DNA of 64,000 nt, from positions 33,160-97,159 of the forward strand of contig JANPIN010000121.1 of NCBI GenBank assembly GCA_031425035.1. The letters are read 5' to 3'. A model generated the notes under the pieces. It was not told where the DNA came from, did not search any database, and saw only the letters and a list, made by a program, of their open reading frames with translations. A program made the position numbers and the translations under genes. The stretch comes from M3007 sp031425035. GTDB taxonomy: Bacteria > Bacteroidota > Bacteroidia > Chitinophagales > Saprospiraceae. Below are positions 17,057 to 26,409 of this stretch, piece after piece. Every line of letters starts with the position of its first letter. The stretch's first letter is position 1.

Positions 17057-18010
17057 ATGCAAGAGAAAGGTGTTCCCACCGTTGACCTCTCCCAATTTAC
17101 CCAGGGCACGGAAAGTGACCGGGCCAGTTTCGTACAGGCGCTCGGACGTGCTTTCCACGAGGTTGGTTTCGTAGCCGTAGTCAATCACGGTATTCCTAAA
17201 AAATTAGTGGATGATTTTTACGCGGCCTCTAAAGCATTTTTTGCGCTGCCGGAAGGCGTAAAACGGCAGTATGAAGTGGCGGGTATGGCCGGCCAGCGGG
17301 GCTACACCTCTTTCGGTAAAGAACACGCCAAGCAATCGCAGGTAGCCGATTTGAAGGAGTTCTTCCAGATTGGACAGGAAGTGCCGGACAGCCACCCGTT
17401 GAAAAGCCTTTACCCCGATAATGTGCAGGTGCAGGAAGTGGCCGATTACGCCCGTTTGGGCCGCGAACTATACCAGGCTTTTGAAAATGCCGGCGGGCAA
17501 CTCCTGCAGGCGATCGCTATTTACCTGGGTTTGGAAACCGACTATTTCGAGCGTTACATCCAGCATGGAAACTCTATTCTGCGCTCTATTTTCTACCCGC
17601 CGATCACCCGCGAACCCGCCAGCGCCATTCGCGCCGAACAACATGAGGATATCAACCTCATTACCCTGCTGGTCGGCGCCAGTGCCGGTGGCCTGGAACT
17701 CCTGACGTCGGAAAATAAATGGGTGGCCGTGATGCCGGAAGCCGACGAAATTGTCATCAACGTCGGTGATATGCTGCAACGCCTCACGAATAATTACCTG
17801 AAAAGTACCACGCACCGGGTCGTCAATCCACCCCGCCAAGACTGGCACCTGCCGCGACTCAGCATCCCATTCTTCCTGCACCCAGTGCAAAGCATGGACC
17901 TGACCTGCCTGCCCAGCTGCGTGACGCCGGAAAATCCGCTGCTCTACGAACCCATCACCGCCGGCGATTATCTGGACGAACGGCTGCGGGAAATCGGGCT
18001 GAAGAAATGA
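17057..18010 (+). CDS. Isopenicillin N synthase-like 2-oxoglutarate/Fe(II) oxygenase
   Basis: The 317-aa cytoplasmic protein has the N-terminal DIOX_N region (VPTVDLSQF, AFHEVGFVAVVNHGI) and the double-stranded beta-helix oxygenase domain (about 170-280). The iron triad is His196, Asp198 (EQHEDINLITLL) and His253 (STTHRVVNPP), and the Arg267-x-Ser269 pair (LPRLSIPFF) is the usual 2-oxoglutarate-binding signature. Family members hydroxylate or oxidise small molecules; in bacteria the substrate is usually unknown, and nothing in the context identifies it. The stop codon (18008-18010) lies inside the repeat block that follows. Confidence 0.85.
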   Translation: MQEKGVPTVDLSQFTQGTESDRASFVQALGRAFHEVGFVAVVNHGIPKKLVDDFYAASKAFFALPEGVKRQYEVAGMAGQRGYTSFGKEHAKQSQVADLKEFFQIGQEVPDSHPLKSLYPDNVQVQEVADYARLGRELYQAFENAGGQLLQAIAIYLGLETDYFERYIQHGNSILRSIFYPPITREPASAIRAEQHEDINLITLLVGASAGGLELLTSENKWVAVMPEADEIVINVGDMLQRLTNNYLKSTTHRVVNPPRQDWHLPRLSIPFFLHPVQSMDLTCLPSCVTPENPLLYEPITAGDYLDERLREIGLKK

Positions 18011-18180
18011 AGGGATGAAAGGATGAAGTGATAAAGTGATGGGGGCAGGATCATTTCGGGTTTTTACTAAATGAAGTAATGAAAGGATGAAGAGATGAGG
18101 GGCGGGATCATTTCGGGCTTTTTACTATAACCCATGCCCTACCACGGTCTCCCATCACTTCATCCCTTCATCCCTTCATT
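18007..18180. repeat. Tandem and inverted GGATGAA-type repeats between convergent genes
   Basis: Two imperfect direct copies of a roughly 63-bp unit lie at about 18007-18069 and 18070-18132: each starts with GGATGAA-like low-complexity sequence and ends in GGATCATTTCGGG followed by a TTTTTACTA-like stretch. An inverted copy of the GGATGAA part lies at 18151-18180. The outer arms (about 18006-18043 against 18151-18180) pair almost perfectly apart from an 8-nt duplication (AAAGTGAT). Stop codons of both flanking genes fall within the arms. The folded transcript could act as a bidirectional terminator. Confidence 0.75.
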
Positions 18181-19313
18181 AATAGATCCGCCCCTTCTCT
18201 CCCCACCAGCGTACCGATCGCCACGCCCATACCACTGAGCCGCACGGCGACGGTGACATGTTGAGAAATGCGCTCGATGATGGGTTTTTTCACCGGACCC
18301 AGGCCGAGAATGCCGGTCCACCAACTGTCGATCTCCACGTGCTGGCCCGGACAAATGACGGTGTGGAGCAGGTTCATTAAGGCCTGGCGGATCAGCTCGT
18401 TACTGCCAAACTGATCCGTATTTTCTTCCTCCCGCGCTAAATGACGGCCTCCGCCAAGCAGGAGCCGGCCATCGATATTCCGGAAATAATAGTAGCCACG
18501 GTCATAGTGAAAACAGCCAGCTACGGCCAGGTTGGCGATTGGCTGGGTGATGAGCACCTGGTTACGGGCCGGTACGACGTCCGTACGACCCAGCAGGCGG
18601 CCGGCAAATCCGTTGACTGCTACCAGCACACGCGCAGCCCGCAGCGTCCAGCCGAATTCCGTTTCAATTTCTACTCCCTGACTGGTGTCCTCCAAATGGC
18701 GAATGCCCAGGCCATTGAAAATTTTCACGCCTTTCGACAGGGCGATTTGCAGCAGCGCGGCCATCATTTTCCCGGTATGCACCTGGCCTTCCGGCTGGTT
18801 CAGAATGAGGTGCCGGACGCCCTGGAAACCGAAATCGGGCAGCCGCTCGTCCACCACCTTATACCCTTCCGAATGCCCGGTGATGGCGCCTATTTTCCGG
18901 TTAAAATCAGGAATAACGTCTACGCATTCCTGAAAAACAGCTTCTTCTTCCGAATTGAACATTTCGTAACCGCCGCGGGTTTGAAAGTCCAGCTGCTCGT
19001 CGCCGACCAGTTCCCGCAACTGCTGCAGACCGCGCCAGCGTTTTTCCACCACGGTCAGTACGTCGTCTTCGGTCATGTGCGTCAGGTCGTCCAACAGTTC
19101 TGTCAGCGATCCGAAACAGGCGAAACCGGCGTTGCGGGTGCTGGCGCCGATGGGCAGCGGACCGCGTTCGAGAATGGCGACGTGCAGTTCGGGATGTAAG
19201 GTTTTAATCTGAATGGCGGCGTTCAGCCCGACAATTCCGCTGCCGATGATGGCGACGTCGAGGTTTTTCAGGAAAGTTTCACGTTCCCAGTAACTGAGTT
19301 CATAGTGCAGCAT
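18168..19313 (-). CDS. FAD-dependent oxidoreductase, D-amino-acid oxidase (DAO) family
   Basis: The 381-aa protein has the Rossmann dinucleotide-binding motif VAIIGSGIVGLNAA near residues 19-32, the acidic end of strand 2 (AILERG) and the DAO-family arginine segment (GASTRNAGFACFGS). A C-terminal motif (GMGVAIGTLVG) contacts FAD in this fold. DAO enzymes oxidise amines or amino acids with oxygen. The substrate is not evident. No signal peptide is present, so it is cytoplasmic or peripheral. The 3' end, including the last four codons and the stop, is contributed by the inverted repeat shared with the convergent oxygenase gene. Confidence 0.85.
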   Translation of the reverse strand: MLHYELSYWERETFLKNLDVAIIGSGIVGLNAAIQIKTLHPELHVAILERGPLPIGASTRNAGFACFGSLTELLDDLTHMTEDDVLTVVEKRWRGLQQLRELVGDEQLDFQTRGGYEMFNSEEEAVFQECVDVIPDFNRKIGAITGHSEGYKVVDERLPDFGFQGVRHLILNQPEGQVHTGKMMAALLQIALSKGVKIFNGLGIRHLEDTSQGVEIETEFGWTLRAARVLVAVNGFAGRLLGRTDVVPARNQVLITQPIANLAVAGCFHYDRGYYYFRNIDGRLLLGGGRHLAREEENTDQFGSNELIRQALMNLLHTVICPGQHVEIDSWWTGILGLGPVKKPIIERISQHVTVAVRLSGMGVAIGTLVGREGADLLMKG

Positions 19314-19541
19314 GCGGTCAGTATTTGCCGGTGAAGGTGCTTATTTTTTACTTTTAAATTTCCCCGTAAAGGAAGGTGCCTTTCCCAAAACCAATTTGTT
19401 TAAAATTATTTATGTTGTTTTTTATTAAACATTTTATTTAAAATCCCTATATTCCAGCCGAACCTTCTAATTTTGCCGGCGGAAACTGCCGGCAAAGGCA
19501 GTCATTGGAAAAACATATTCGCCCACTAGCACCTATTCTGG

Positions 19542-21857
19542 ATGAACTACCTCGACGAACTCAATCCGGTACAACGCGCGGCCGTCACCAATACCGATGG
19601 CCCGGTGCTGGTTATCGCCGGTCCCGGATCCGGTAAAACGCGGGTACTGACCTACCGCATTGCCTATTTGCTGGAGAAAGGCGTGCCCCCCTGGGAAATA
19701 CTGACCCTGACTTTTACCAACAAGTCCGCCAAGGAAATGAAGGAGCGGATCAGTAAAGTGGTCGGCGACAAGGCACATTCGGTATGGGCCGGTACGTTTC
19801 ACTCCATTTTTGCCCGCATTTTGCGCGCCGAAGCCACCAAGATCGGTTATCCCGCCTCCTTTTCCATTTATGATACCGACGATACCATGAGCGTGATCCG
19901 GTCCATCATTAAGGAGATGAACCTGGATACCAACACCTATAATGCCTCGGCTATCCGCTCGCGTATTTCGCTGGCTAAGAGCAATTTAAAGTCCCCCAAA
20001 GCTTACCGCGAAGATGCCGACCTGATGCAGCAGGATCGCGCTGCCCGCCGCCCCTACGTGGTGGATATTTATGAAAAATACATTGCCCGCTGCCAGCGCT
20101 CCGGAGCCATGGACTTCGACGATCTGCTGTTTCAGCTTTACCGTCTGTTCCGCGATAACCCCGATAATGTGGTGGAAAAATACCGCCGCAAGTTCCGCTA
20201 CATCCACGTGGACGAGTTTCAGGATACCAACTTTCTACAGTACGCCATTTTGCGCCGTTTGCTGAAATACGACGGCAGCCCGGAAAACGTGTTCGTCGTG
20301 GGCGACGATGCCCAGAGCATTTATGCTTTCCGGGGGGCCACGATCGATAACATTCTCGATTTTGAGAAAGATTATCCGGCGCTCAAAACCTTTAAACTGG
20401 AGCAGAATTACCGTTCGACCCACCACATCGTTTCGGCGGCCAACGAAGTAATTTCCTTTAACCGCCGCCAGCTCAATAAAACGATCTGGACGGATAAAGA
20501 GGACCGCCACAAGATCAAACTGCTGAAATGCGTCACCGACGATGAGGAAAGCCGCCGGGTAGCCGACCTGATCCTGGAGCAAAAACATCGTTACCATATT
20601 CCGAATTCGGAAATAGCCGTCTTGTACCGGACCAACTCGCAAAGCCGGAAATTCGAGGAACATCTGCGGCGCCTCAACCTGGCCTACCGGGTGTTTGGCG
20701 GCGTAAGTTTTTACCAGCGTAAAGAGGTGAAAGACTTCGTCGGCTATTTGCGGATGGCGGTGAACCCCAATGACGAGGAGGCGCTGCGCCGGGTAATCAA
20801 TTTCCCGACGCGCGGCATCAGCGACGGTACGGTGGATAAGATCAGTCAGGCCGCCGGCGCTACCAACACGACCATGTGGCAGGCGATGTTGCACCCACAG
20901 CTCGACGTGACGGACCGGGCCAAAAAATCGCTGGCCGGCTTCCGGAACATGGTGGATGAGTGGCAGCAACGCGCCACCACGGATAATGCCCTCAAACTGG
21001 CTTCCGATATTCTGCGCAAATCCGGCCTGCTGGATCTGTTCAAAGGCGATACCAGTCCGGAAGGCATTGGTCGCCTCGAAAACGTGAACGCCGTGCTCGA
21101 TGCCATCGGCGAATTCACCGATAACCAGGCTGAAACGCCCGGCTTTGATCCCGATGGTTTCGACAGCTCGGCCGACAAATCCCTGGCCGCTTATCTGCAA
21201 ACCATTACCCTGCTCACCGATGCTGATGAAAAAGGCGACCAACGCGATCATATTACGCTGATGAGCGTGCACGCCGCGAAAGGCCTGGAATACCGCAGCG
21301 TCTTCGTCACCGGCCTGGAAGAAAACCTTTTCCCGTCCTTCATGGCCCTGGAAGATCCGAACGGGCTGGACGAAGAACGTCGCTTGTTTTACGTGGCTAT
21401 TACCCGCGCCAAGGAGTTCCTGACCATTTCCTACGCCCAGAACCGCTATCGTTTCGGCCAGATCCGCAGCAATGAGCCCTCGCGTTTCATGGATGAAATC
21501 GGCGGCGAACACTATGAATTCCTGGGCGGTATTGGCAATGCCCGCACCAATGCCCCCGCTGTGCCTGCTGGCCAGCCCCGGGCCAGCGTTTCCGGCAATT
21601 TCGCCAATCCGCGCCTGCGGGCCGTAACCAGACCCTCCGGACCGATGCCCGACCCAGCCGGTTTTAAGCCTTCTTCCGTGGAGGAAATTGTGCCCGGCGT
21701 AACGGTGCTGCACCTCAAATTCGGACAGGGAAAAATTGTCAGCGTAGAAGGGCCGAGGGATAATAAGGTGGCCACTATCCACTTCAAAGACGACGACCAG
21801 GCGGAAAGAAGGATCGTATTGAAGTTTGCCCGGTTACAGGTACTGGAAGGCGTTTAA
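19542..21857 (+). CDS. pcrA: UvrD/PcrA-type superfamily 1 DNA helicase
   Basis: The 771-aa helicase has Walker A (GPGSGKT, residues 27-33) within VLVIAGPGSGKTRVLTYRI, motif Ia (LTFTNKSAKEMKERI), Walker B (IHVDEFQDTN), motif III (VVGDDAQSIYAFRGA), motif IV (EQNYRST), motif V (TLMSVHAAKGLEYRSVFV) and motif VI (EERRLFYVAITRA). A Tudor-like C-terminal segment (GVTVLHLKFGQGKIVSVEG) matches PcrA/UvrD and binds RNA polymerase in Bacillus. It unwinds DNA 3' to 5' in repair and replication restart. The AT-rich region upstream (19314-19541) contains TAATTTTG at about 19467 but no well-placed -33 box. Length and motifs are complete. UvrD and PcrA cannot be separated reliably in this phylum. Confidence 0.93.
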   Translation: MNYLDELNPVQRAAVTNTDGPVLVIAGPGSGKTRVLTYRIAYLLEKGVPPWEILTLTFTNKSAKEMKERISKVVGDKAHSVWAGTFHSIFARILRAEATKIGYPASFSIYDTDDTMSVIRSIIKEMNLDTNTYNASAIRSRISLAKSNLKSPKAYREDADLMQQDRAARRPYVVDIYEKYIARCQRSGAMDFDDLLFQLYRLFRDNPDNVVEKYRRKFRYIHVDEFQDTNFLQYAILRRLLKYDGSPENVFVVGDDAQSIYAFRGATIDNILDFEKDYPALKTFKLEQNYRSTHHIVSAANEVISFNRRQLNKTIWTDKEDRHKIKLLKCVTDDEESRRVADLILEQKHRYHIPNSEIAVLYRTNSQSRKFEEHLRRLNLAYRVFGGVSFYQRKEVKDFVGYLRMAVNPNDEEALRRVINFPTRGISDGTVDKISQAAGATNTTMWQAMLHPQLDVTDRAKKSLAGFRNMVDEWQQRATTDNALKLASDILRKSGLLDLFKGDTSPEGIGRLENVNAVLDAIGEFTDNQAETPGFDPDGFDSSADKSLAAYLQTITLLTDADEKGDQRDHITLMSVHAAKGLEYRSVFVTGLEENLFPSFMALEDPNGLDEERRLFYVAITRAKEFLTISYAQNRYRFGQIRSNEPSRFMDEIGGEHYEFLGGIGNARTNAPAVPAGQPRASVSGNFANPRLRAVTRPSGPMPDPAGFKPSSVEEIVPGVTVLHLKFGQGKIVSVEGPRDNKVATIHFKDDDQAERRIVLKFARLQVLEGV

Positions 21858-21975
21858 ACGTCAGTCCGGCGAGCACGTAGCAGGATAGCCGAACGGAGGA
21901 AACGGATTAGCCGGATTAAAACGGATTTTTTGGCGATCACGATGCTTGCTCCGATAGTGGAGGCTTGGCCAAAAA

Positions 21976-22015
21976 TGACTGGAGTCACCGCGAATGTTCG
22001 GGGTGACTCCAGTTC
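21976..22015 (-). terminator. Terminator after the SprB-repeat gene
   Basis: A 12-bp perfect stem (ACTGGAGTCACC, 21978-21989, with 22002-22013) is extended by one mismatch and a further 4 bp. On the minus strand it is followed by CATTTTTGG, a short T run. It lies about 40 bp after the stop of the SprB-repeat gene and may also limit reading from the convergent helicase gene. Confidence 0.75.
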
Positions 22016-22052
22016 ATAAAATATAAAATTCAATTCCGCAAACGATAGCCCC

Positions 22053-25000
22053 TTATTCGCCCTTCACCCATTTTGCCAGCCAGGTTTTGCCATGGGTACT
22101 GACAATTTTCAGGTAGTAAATACCGGCTGGCAAGCGATCGATGGAAATGAAGTCCGAAAGTTCGGCAGCAGAGATCGTTTGCACCAGTTGCCCTTGCGTG
22201 CCCAGGATTTCCGCAGAAAACACGTCCAGATGATTAGTTTTCAACCAAATGCCGGTGTTTGCCGGATTAGGCCAAACGCGTACGGAAGGTTGCACCAGCG
22301 GATCACCGGTCGCCACTATATTGTCGATGGTAATGGGCGACAAACTTACCTGGCAGCCATTCACGTCGATCATCGTCAGCGTATAAATTCCCGCCTGCAG
22401 ACCGGTCAGATCCTCATCATTGGAGAAGAAAACGCCGTCTTTTCTCCAGATAAACGTGTACGGCCCCACGCCGCCGACCGGGCTGACGTGGATACTGCCA
22501 ATTCCACCGTTACCGATGTCGTTCTGCGTACTGTCGATCAGAATATCGGAGACCGGGAAAATAGTCACCGTGAAAGAACAGGTGGACGAGTTGCCCGATA
22601 CATCGGTGACCCGGAACACCTGCGTGGTAACCCCATCATCGAATGCCGTACCGCTGACTTGTCCGCTGATTAAAACAGGAATGGCGGTCAGCATGCAATT
22701 GTCGGAGGCAACCGGCTGCGGGTACGTAACAATGTCTGCGCCGCACAGTGAAATGTTGCCCGGGCAGGACAGGCCGGGCGCAATGGTATCGAGAGAAACC
22801 ACCGTCGCCGAGGCTGTGCTCACACAGTTAGCGGCGTCGCTGACCGTCACTGTATACGTGCCGGCCAGTAAGCTGCCAGCAGTCGCCGTGGTCGCCCCGC
22901 TGCTCCACTCGAAAGTATAAGGAGCACTGCCCCCAGTAATTACTGCTGTAGCCGAGCCATTTGCGCTCTCCGGGCAGGTCGCGCTGGTGGTGGAAATGCT
23001 GGTCACCAGCGTACAGTTGAATGCATTGACCGTTACGCTTTGCACGGCCGTACAGGCATTGGCATCGGTAATAGTGACGGCGTAATTCCCCGGTGCTAAT
23101 CCGGTAATCGTCGGCGTTACACCGCCAGTTGACCACAAATAGGTATACGGTGCAGTACCGCCACTGGGCTGGGCGGTGGCCGTACCGTCATTCGTGTTCG
23201 CCGCAGTAACCGCCGTGGCCGTTGCATTGGCGGCCAGGACAGCGGGTTCCAAAATCGTGGCGCTACTCACGGCCGGACAGCCATTGGCATCGGTCATACT
23301 GACGGTATAATTACCGGCGGTCAGGCCAGAAATGGCTGCCGTTGTTGCACCCGTACTCCATAAATAAGTGATGGGTAGAGTCCCTCCGGTTAAAACCGCG
23401 GTTGCCGTACCGTTGGCAGCGCCGTTGCAGGAAATATTGGTCGTCGTCGTACTGGCGGTCAAACTACAGTTGAAACTGTTGACCGTAACGGACTGTACGG
23501 CCGTACAGCCAGCCGCATCAGTAACGGTAACCGTGTAAACACCTGGCGCCAGACCCGTTATGGTTGCGGTGGCGCCGCCGTTGCTCCAGGCATAACTATA
23601 AGGCGCGGTACCGCCGGTTGGCGCGGCCGTAGCCGTACCATTGTTTACCCCATTGGTCGTTTGAGCCGTGGCGGAAGCATTGCCGGCCAAAACTGCCGGC
23701 TGGCTGATCGTGGCTGCCGCCGTTGCCGTACAGTTATTCGCATCGCTGATGGTGACGGTATAAACGCCGGCCGAAAGATTCGCGGCGGTGGCCGTAGCCG
23801 CCCCATTACTCCACAAGTAGGTGTACACCCCCGTTCCGCCGCCGCCGGCAGCGGTGGCCGATCCGTTGACGCCGCCATTACAGCTCACCGACGTGCTGCC
23901 GGCAATCGTGGCTACTACCGGTGGCACCTGGGTGACCGTCGTGGAAGCCATGGCCGTGCAGCCGGTTTGCGTGTTGGTAATTAACAGGTTATACGTACCT
24001 GCTGCATTGACAATAGGCGTCAGGGTGGTTCCGCCGGAAACAATGTTACCATTGGCGGTCGTCCATAAATAAGTAAAATCACTGCCCTGCGAAGACGCCT
24101 GAGCATTCAACTGAATACTTAGGGCATTACAGTTCAGGCTGCCTGGCGTAGCAATACTAACGGTGGGCGGGGTCGTATTTTGCACCACTACCCCGACTGC
24201 TGTAGCGGTACAGCCGTTTGCCGAAGCGGTAATGGTAACGGTGTAATTACCGGCCAGTGTCGCAGTGATATTCTGGGTCGTAGCGCTTAATCCACCCGGT
24301 CCCGACCAGGCAAAAGTTGCGGGGCTGGCGTTGGTACCGGCGGCTACCTGCACTGAAGTGGTGCTACAGGTCAACGATCCGCTGGGAGTAGCGCTGGCGG
24401 TTGGGGGGGTGGTGTTCCCCGTTACGGTGGCGCTGGCGGTGTTGGTACAGCCATTTACCGTGTTGGTTAAGGTGACCGTATACGTACCGGCGCAACTCAC
24501 GCTGGGGTTGGGTAAAGTCTGGCTATTCGGCGCCAGACACGGACCGCTCCACAGGTAGGCAGGTTGTTGCGCATTGGTGCTAACGCTCAATAACAGGGTT
24601 GGATTTGTGCAACTAATTGCGCCTCCCGTAGCCGAAACACTGGGTACTGTAGTATTTTGGGTGACCGTAGCCGTAGCTGTTTTCGTACAGCCGGTGGCGG
24701 TATTCGTAACCGTGACGGTGTAGGTGCCCGCCTGGGTGACTGTTGGGTTTTGCAGGTTGGAAGTAAAATTCGGTCCCGACCACATGAAAGCTGCCTGTCC
24801 GGCATTGGTCGTTACCGTGAGGCCGACGCTTGTGATCGCACAGGTCAGCAGACCACCGGTGGCTGTAGCGGTTGGAGGAATAATATTGGATGTGACCGTG
24901 GTGGAGGCCGTAGCCGTACAACCGTTGCTGGTATTGGTCACTTGCAACGTATAGGTGCCTGCGGCGTTGACCGTTGGCGCTAAGGTGGTTGCGCCGGAAA

Positions 25001-26147
25001 CAATATTCCCATCCGGCGTCGTCCATACATATGAGAAAGAAGCGCCGGTGGAAGAACCCGTTCCGCTGAGGGTGGCCGTTGGTTGCTGGCAGGTCAGCGT
25101 AGTGCCCGATCCGGCCATCGCTACGGGCGGGGTGGTATTGGATTGAATAGTGAAGGCCGCCACTTTCTGACAGCCGTTCGCATCGGTGACGGTAACGGTT
25201 TGCGAGCCGCCCACCTGATAACTAGCCGGATTGCCACTGTCTCCATTTGACCAGGCATAGCTATATCCGCCGGCGCCGCCGGTGACGCTGGCCGTCACGT
25301 TGACCGACGTCTGGGTACAAGTCAGCGCACCACTGGCGGAGGCACTAGCCACCAGGGCCGTTGGCTGCGTAATGGTAGCCGACGCCGTAGCCGTACCGCT
25401 GCCGCCCGAAGCAGTAACCGTCACCAGGTAGGTGCCGGCGACCAGGTTGACGGCCGTTTGGTTCGACTGGTTATTGCTCCAGTGATACGTATAAGGTGGG
25501 TTGCCGCCGCTGGGTTCTACCGTCGCGCTGCCGGTATTTCCGCCATTGCAGAGTACGTTGGTCGTAGAACTGATCGTCGCCGTGACTGGGGGTGGACCGG
25601 CAAAAGCATAGGTTTCATTGTCGGCCAGGGCAAAGTCGCCGCTGGTACCGCCATTATTATTGGCAAAATTGCCGATGAAGTAGAACTTGATCGTGTTGCC
25701 GCTGGCGCTGGCAGGTGCTTTCCAGCTGAAGTCCCAGGAAATGGGATTACCGCCAAACGTTTTGGTTCCGCGGTGTTCCAGGTAATCGCGTCCCCCCGTG
25801 GCATCCACGCCGGTTTGCGCATTCGCCGGCGTCAACAAACCGACACTGGCATTGCTGCCATCGACGGCTACCAGCTGAAAACCACCCCGAATGGGATTGC
25901 CCGCCGTCACTTCCATCGTGATGGTCAGCGGATAAACAATATTCGGTTGGACCGTTGTGGGCATTCCGCTGACCGTAATCAGGCCATTATAGTTATTGGT
26001 ATTCCCGGAATGGCAGTTATTGCAGTGCCCATTGAAGGGCGCGCCCGTATTACCGGTTGGTGGATTGTTACTGTTGGCCAGCCACAGGAGTGCCGCGCAT
26101 AAAAGGCCAAAAAGATGATAAGAGCGTGGAAGTCGCATTTTTTTCAT
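22053..26147 (-). CDS. Giant SprB-repeat surface protein with N-terminal CxxCH domain and T9SS sorting domain
   Basis: The 1364-aa protein has a signal peptide (residues 1-25), a Reeler/choice-of-anchor-like domain (about 35-185) with a CNNCHSG motif (Cys42, Cys45, His46), and a long array of beta repeats. One SprB repeat (ISSTTNVLCNGGNTGSA) is followed by about seven Ig-like units (each with NTTPPTASAT- and YTVTITAS-like strands) and then five or six more SprB repeats (SYAWSNGGATATITGLAPG is typical). A HYR-like domain (about 1165-1240) and a type A T9SS sorting domain (about 1285-1364, VRVWPNPANTG, LPAGIYYLKIV) end the protein. SprB of Flavobacterium is a mobile gliding adhesin; this gene shares only the repeat type. 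CxxCH could bind heme c but is also seen in non-heme members of this domain. Confidence 0.88.
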   Translation of the reverse strand: MKKMRLPRSYHLFGLLCAALLWLANSNNPPTGNTGAPFNGHCNNCHSGNTNNYNGLITVSGMPTTVQPNIVYPLTITMEVTAGNPIRGGFQLVAVDGSNASVGLLTPANAQTGVDATGGRDYLEHRGTKTFGGNPISWDFSWKAPASASGNTIKFYFIGNFANNNGGTSGDFALADNETYAFAGPPPVTATISSTTNVLCNGGNTGSATVEPSGGNPPYTYHWSNNQSNQTAVNLVAGTYLVTVTASGGSGTATASATITQPTALVASASASGALTCTQTSVNVTASVTGGAGGYSYAWSNGDSGNPASYQVGGSQTVTVTDANGCQKVAAFTIQSNTTPPVAMAGSGTTLTCQQPTATLSGTGSSTGASFSYVWTTPDGNIVSGATTLAPTVNAAGTYTLQVTNTSNGCTATASTTVTSNIIPPTATATGGLLTCAITSVGLTVTTNAGQAAFMWSGPNFTSNLQNPTVTQAGTYTVTVTNTATGCTKTATATVTQNTTVPSVSATGGAISCTNPTLLLSVSTNAQQPAYLWSGPCLAPNSQTLPNPSVSCAGTYTVTLTNTVNGCTNTASATVTGNTTPPTASATPSGSLTCSTTSVQVAAGTNASPATFAWSGPGGLSATTQNITATLAGNYTVTITASANGCTATAVGVVVQNTTPPTVSIATPGSLNCNALSIQLNAQASSQGSDFTYLWTTANGNIVSGGTTLTPIVNAAGTYNLLITNTQTGCTAMASTTVTQVPPVVATIAGSTSVSCNGGVNGSATAAGGGGTGVYTYLWSNGAATATAANLSAGVYTVTISDANNCTATAAATISQPAVLAGNASATAQTTNGVNNGTATAAPTGGTAPYSYAWSNGGATATITGLAPGVYTVTVTDAAGCTAVQSVTVNSFNCSLTASTTTTNISCNGAANGTATAVLTGGTLPITYLWSTGATTAAISGLTAGNYTVSMTDANGCPAVSSATILEPAVLAANATATAVTAANTNDGTATAQPSGGTAPYTYLWSTGGVTPTITGLAPGNYAVTITDANACTAVQSVTVNAFNCTLVTSISTTSATCPESANGSATAVITGGSAPYTFEWSSGATTATAGSLLAGTYTVTVSDAANCVSTASATVVSLDTIAPGLSCPGNISLCGADIVTYPQPVASDNCMLTAIPVLISGQVSGTAFDDGVTTQVFRVTDVSGNSSTCSFTVTIFPVSDILIDSTQNDIGNGGIGSIHVSPVGGVGPYTFIWRKDGVFFSNDEDLTGLQAGIYTLTMIDVNGCQVSLSPITIDNIVATGDPLVQPSVRVWPNPANTGIWLKTNHLDVFSAEILGTQGQLVQTISAAELSDFISIDRLPAGIYYLKIVSTHGKTWLAKWVKGE

Positions 26148-26409
26148 GAAGACAGGATTGTTCTGTTAAACTAGGAATAAGCAGGCGGCGAAGATAGGTG
26201 TTGAGACACGTTCTCTAAGTTTGCCGCTGCTTCCTGGGCGACTTTGTCCCGCTACTTTGTCTCAATTAGTCAAATTTTCCCCCTTTTCTAAAAAGCGCCG
26301 GTCAAATACCCGTTTCTTTTGTTAGAATCTTTTTCCGCTCGTACTACCTTCGCGCAGCGAAAATCCGCCACGCCCAATTTACACCATCATTCCTCTAAAT
26401 CCGCTTCCA

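Noticed and set aside
19464..19480. TAATTTTG as the helicase promoter
   Set aside because: It fits the -7 box but no TTTG or TTG lies at the right distance upstream, so I did not annotate it.
20235..21782. 515-codon open frame antisense to the helicase gene
   Set aside because: It is a shadow of a GC-biased coding frame; the sense frame has all helicase motifs and the antisense product resembles no protein.
22053..26147. CRISPR array or DNA satellite suggested by repeated short sequences
   Set aside because: The repeats vary, keep the reading frame and encode beta repeats; there are no constant direct repeats with unique spacers.
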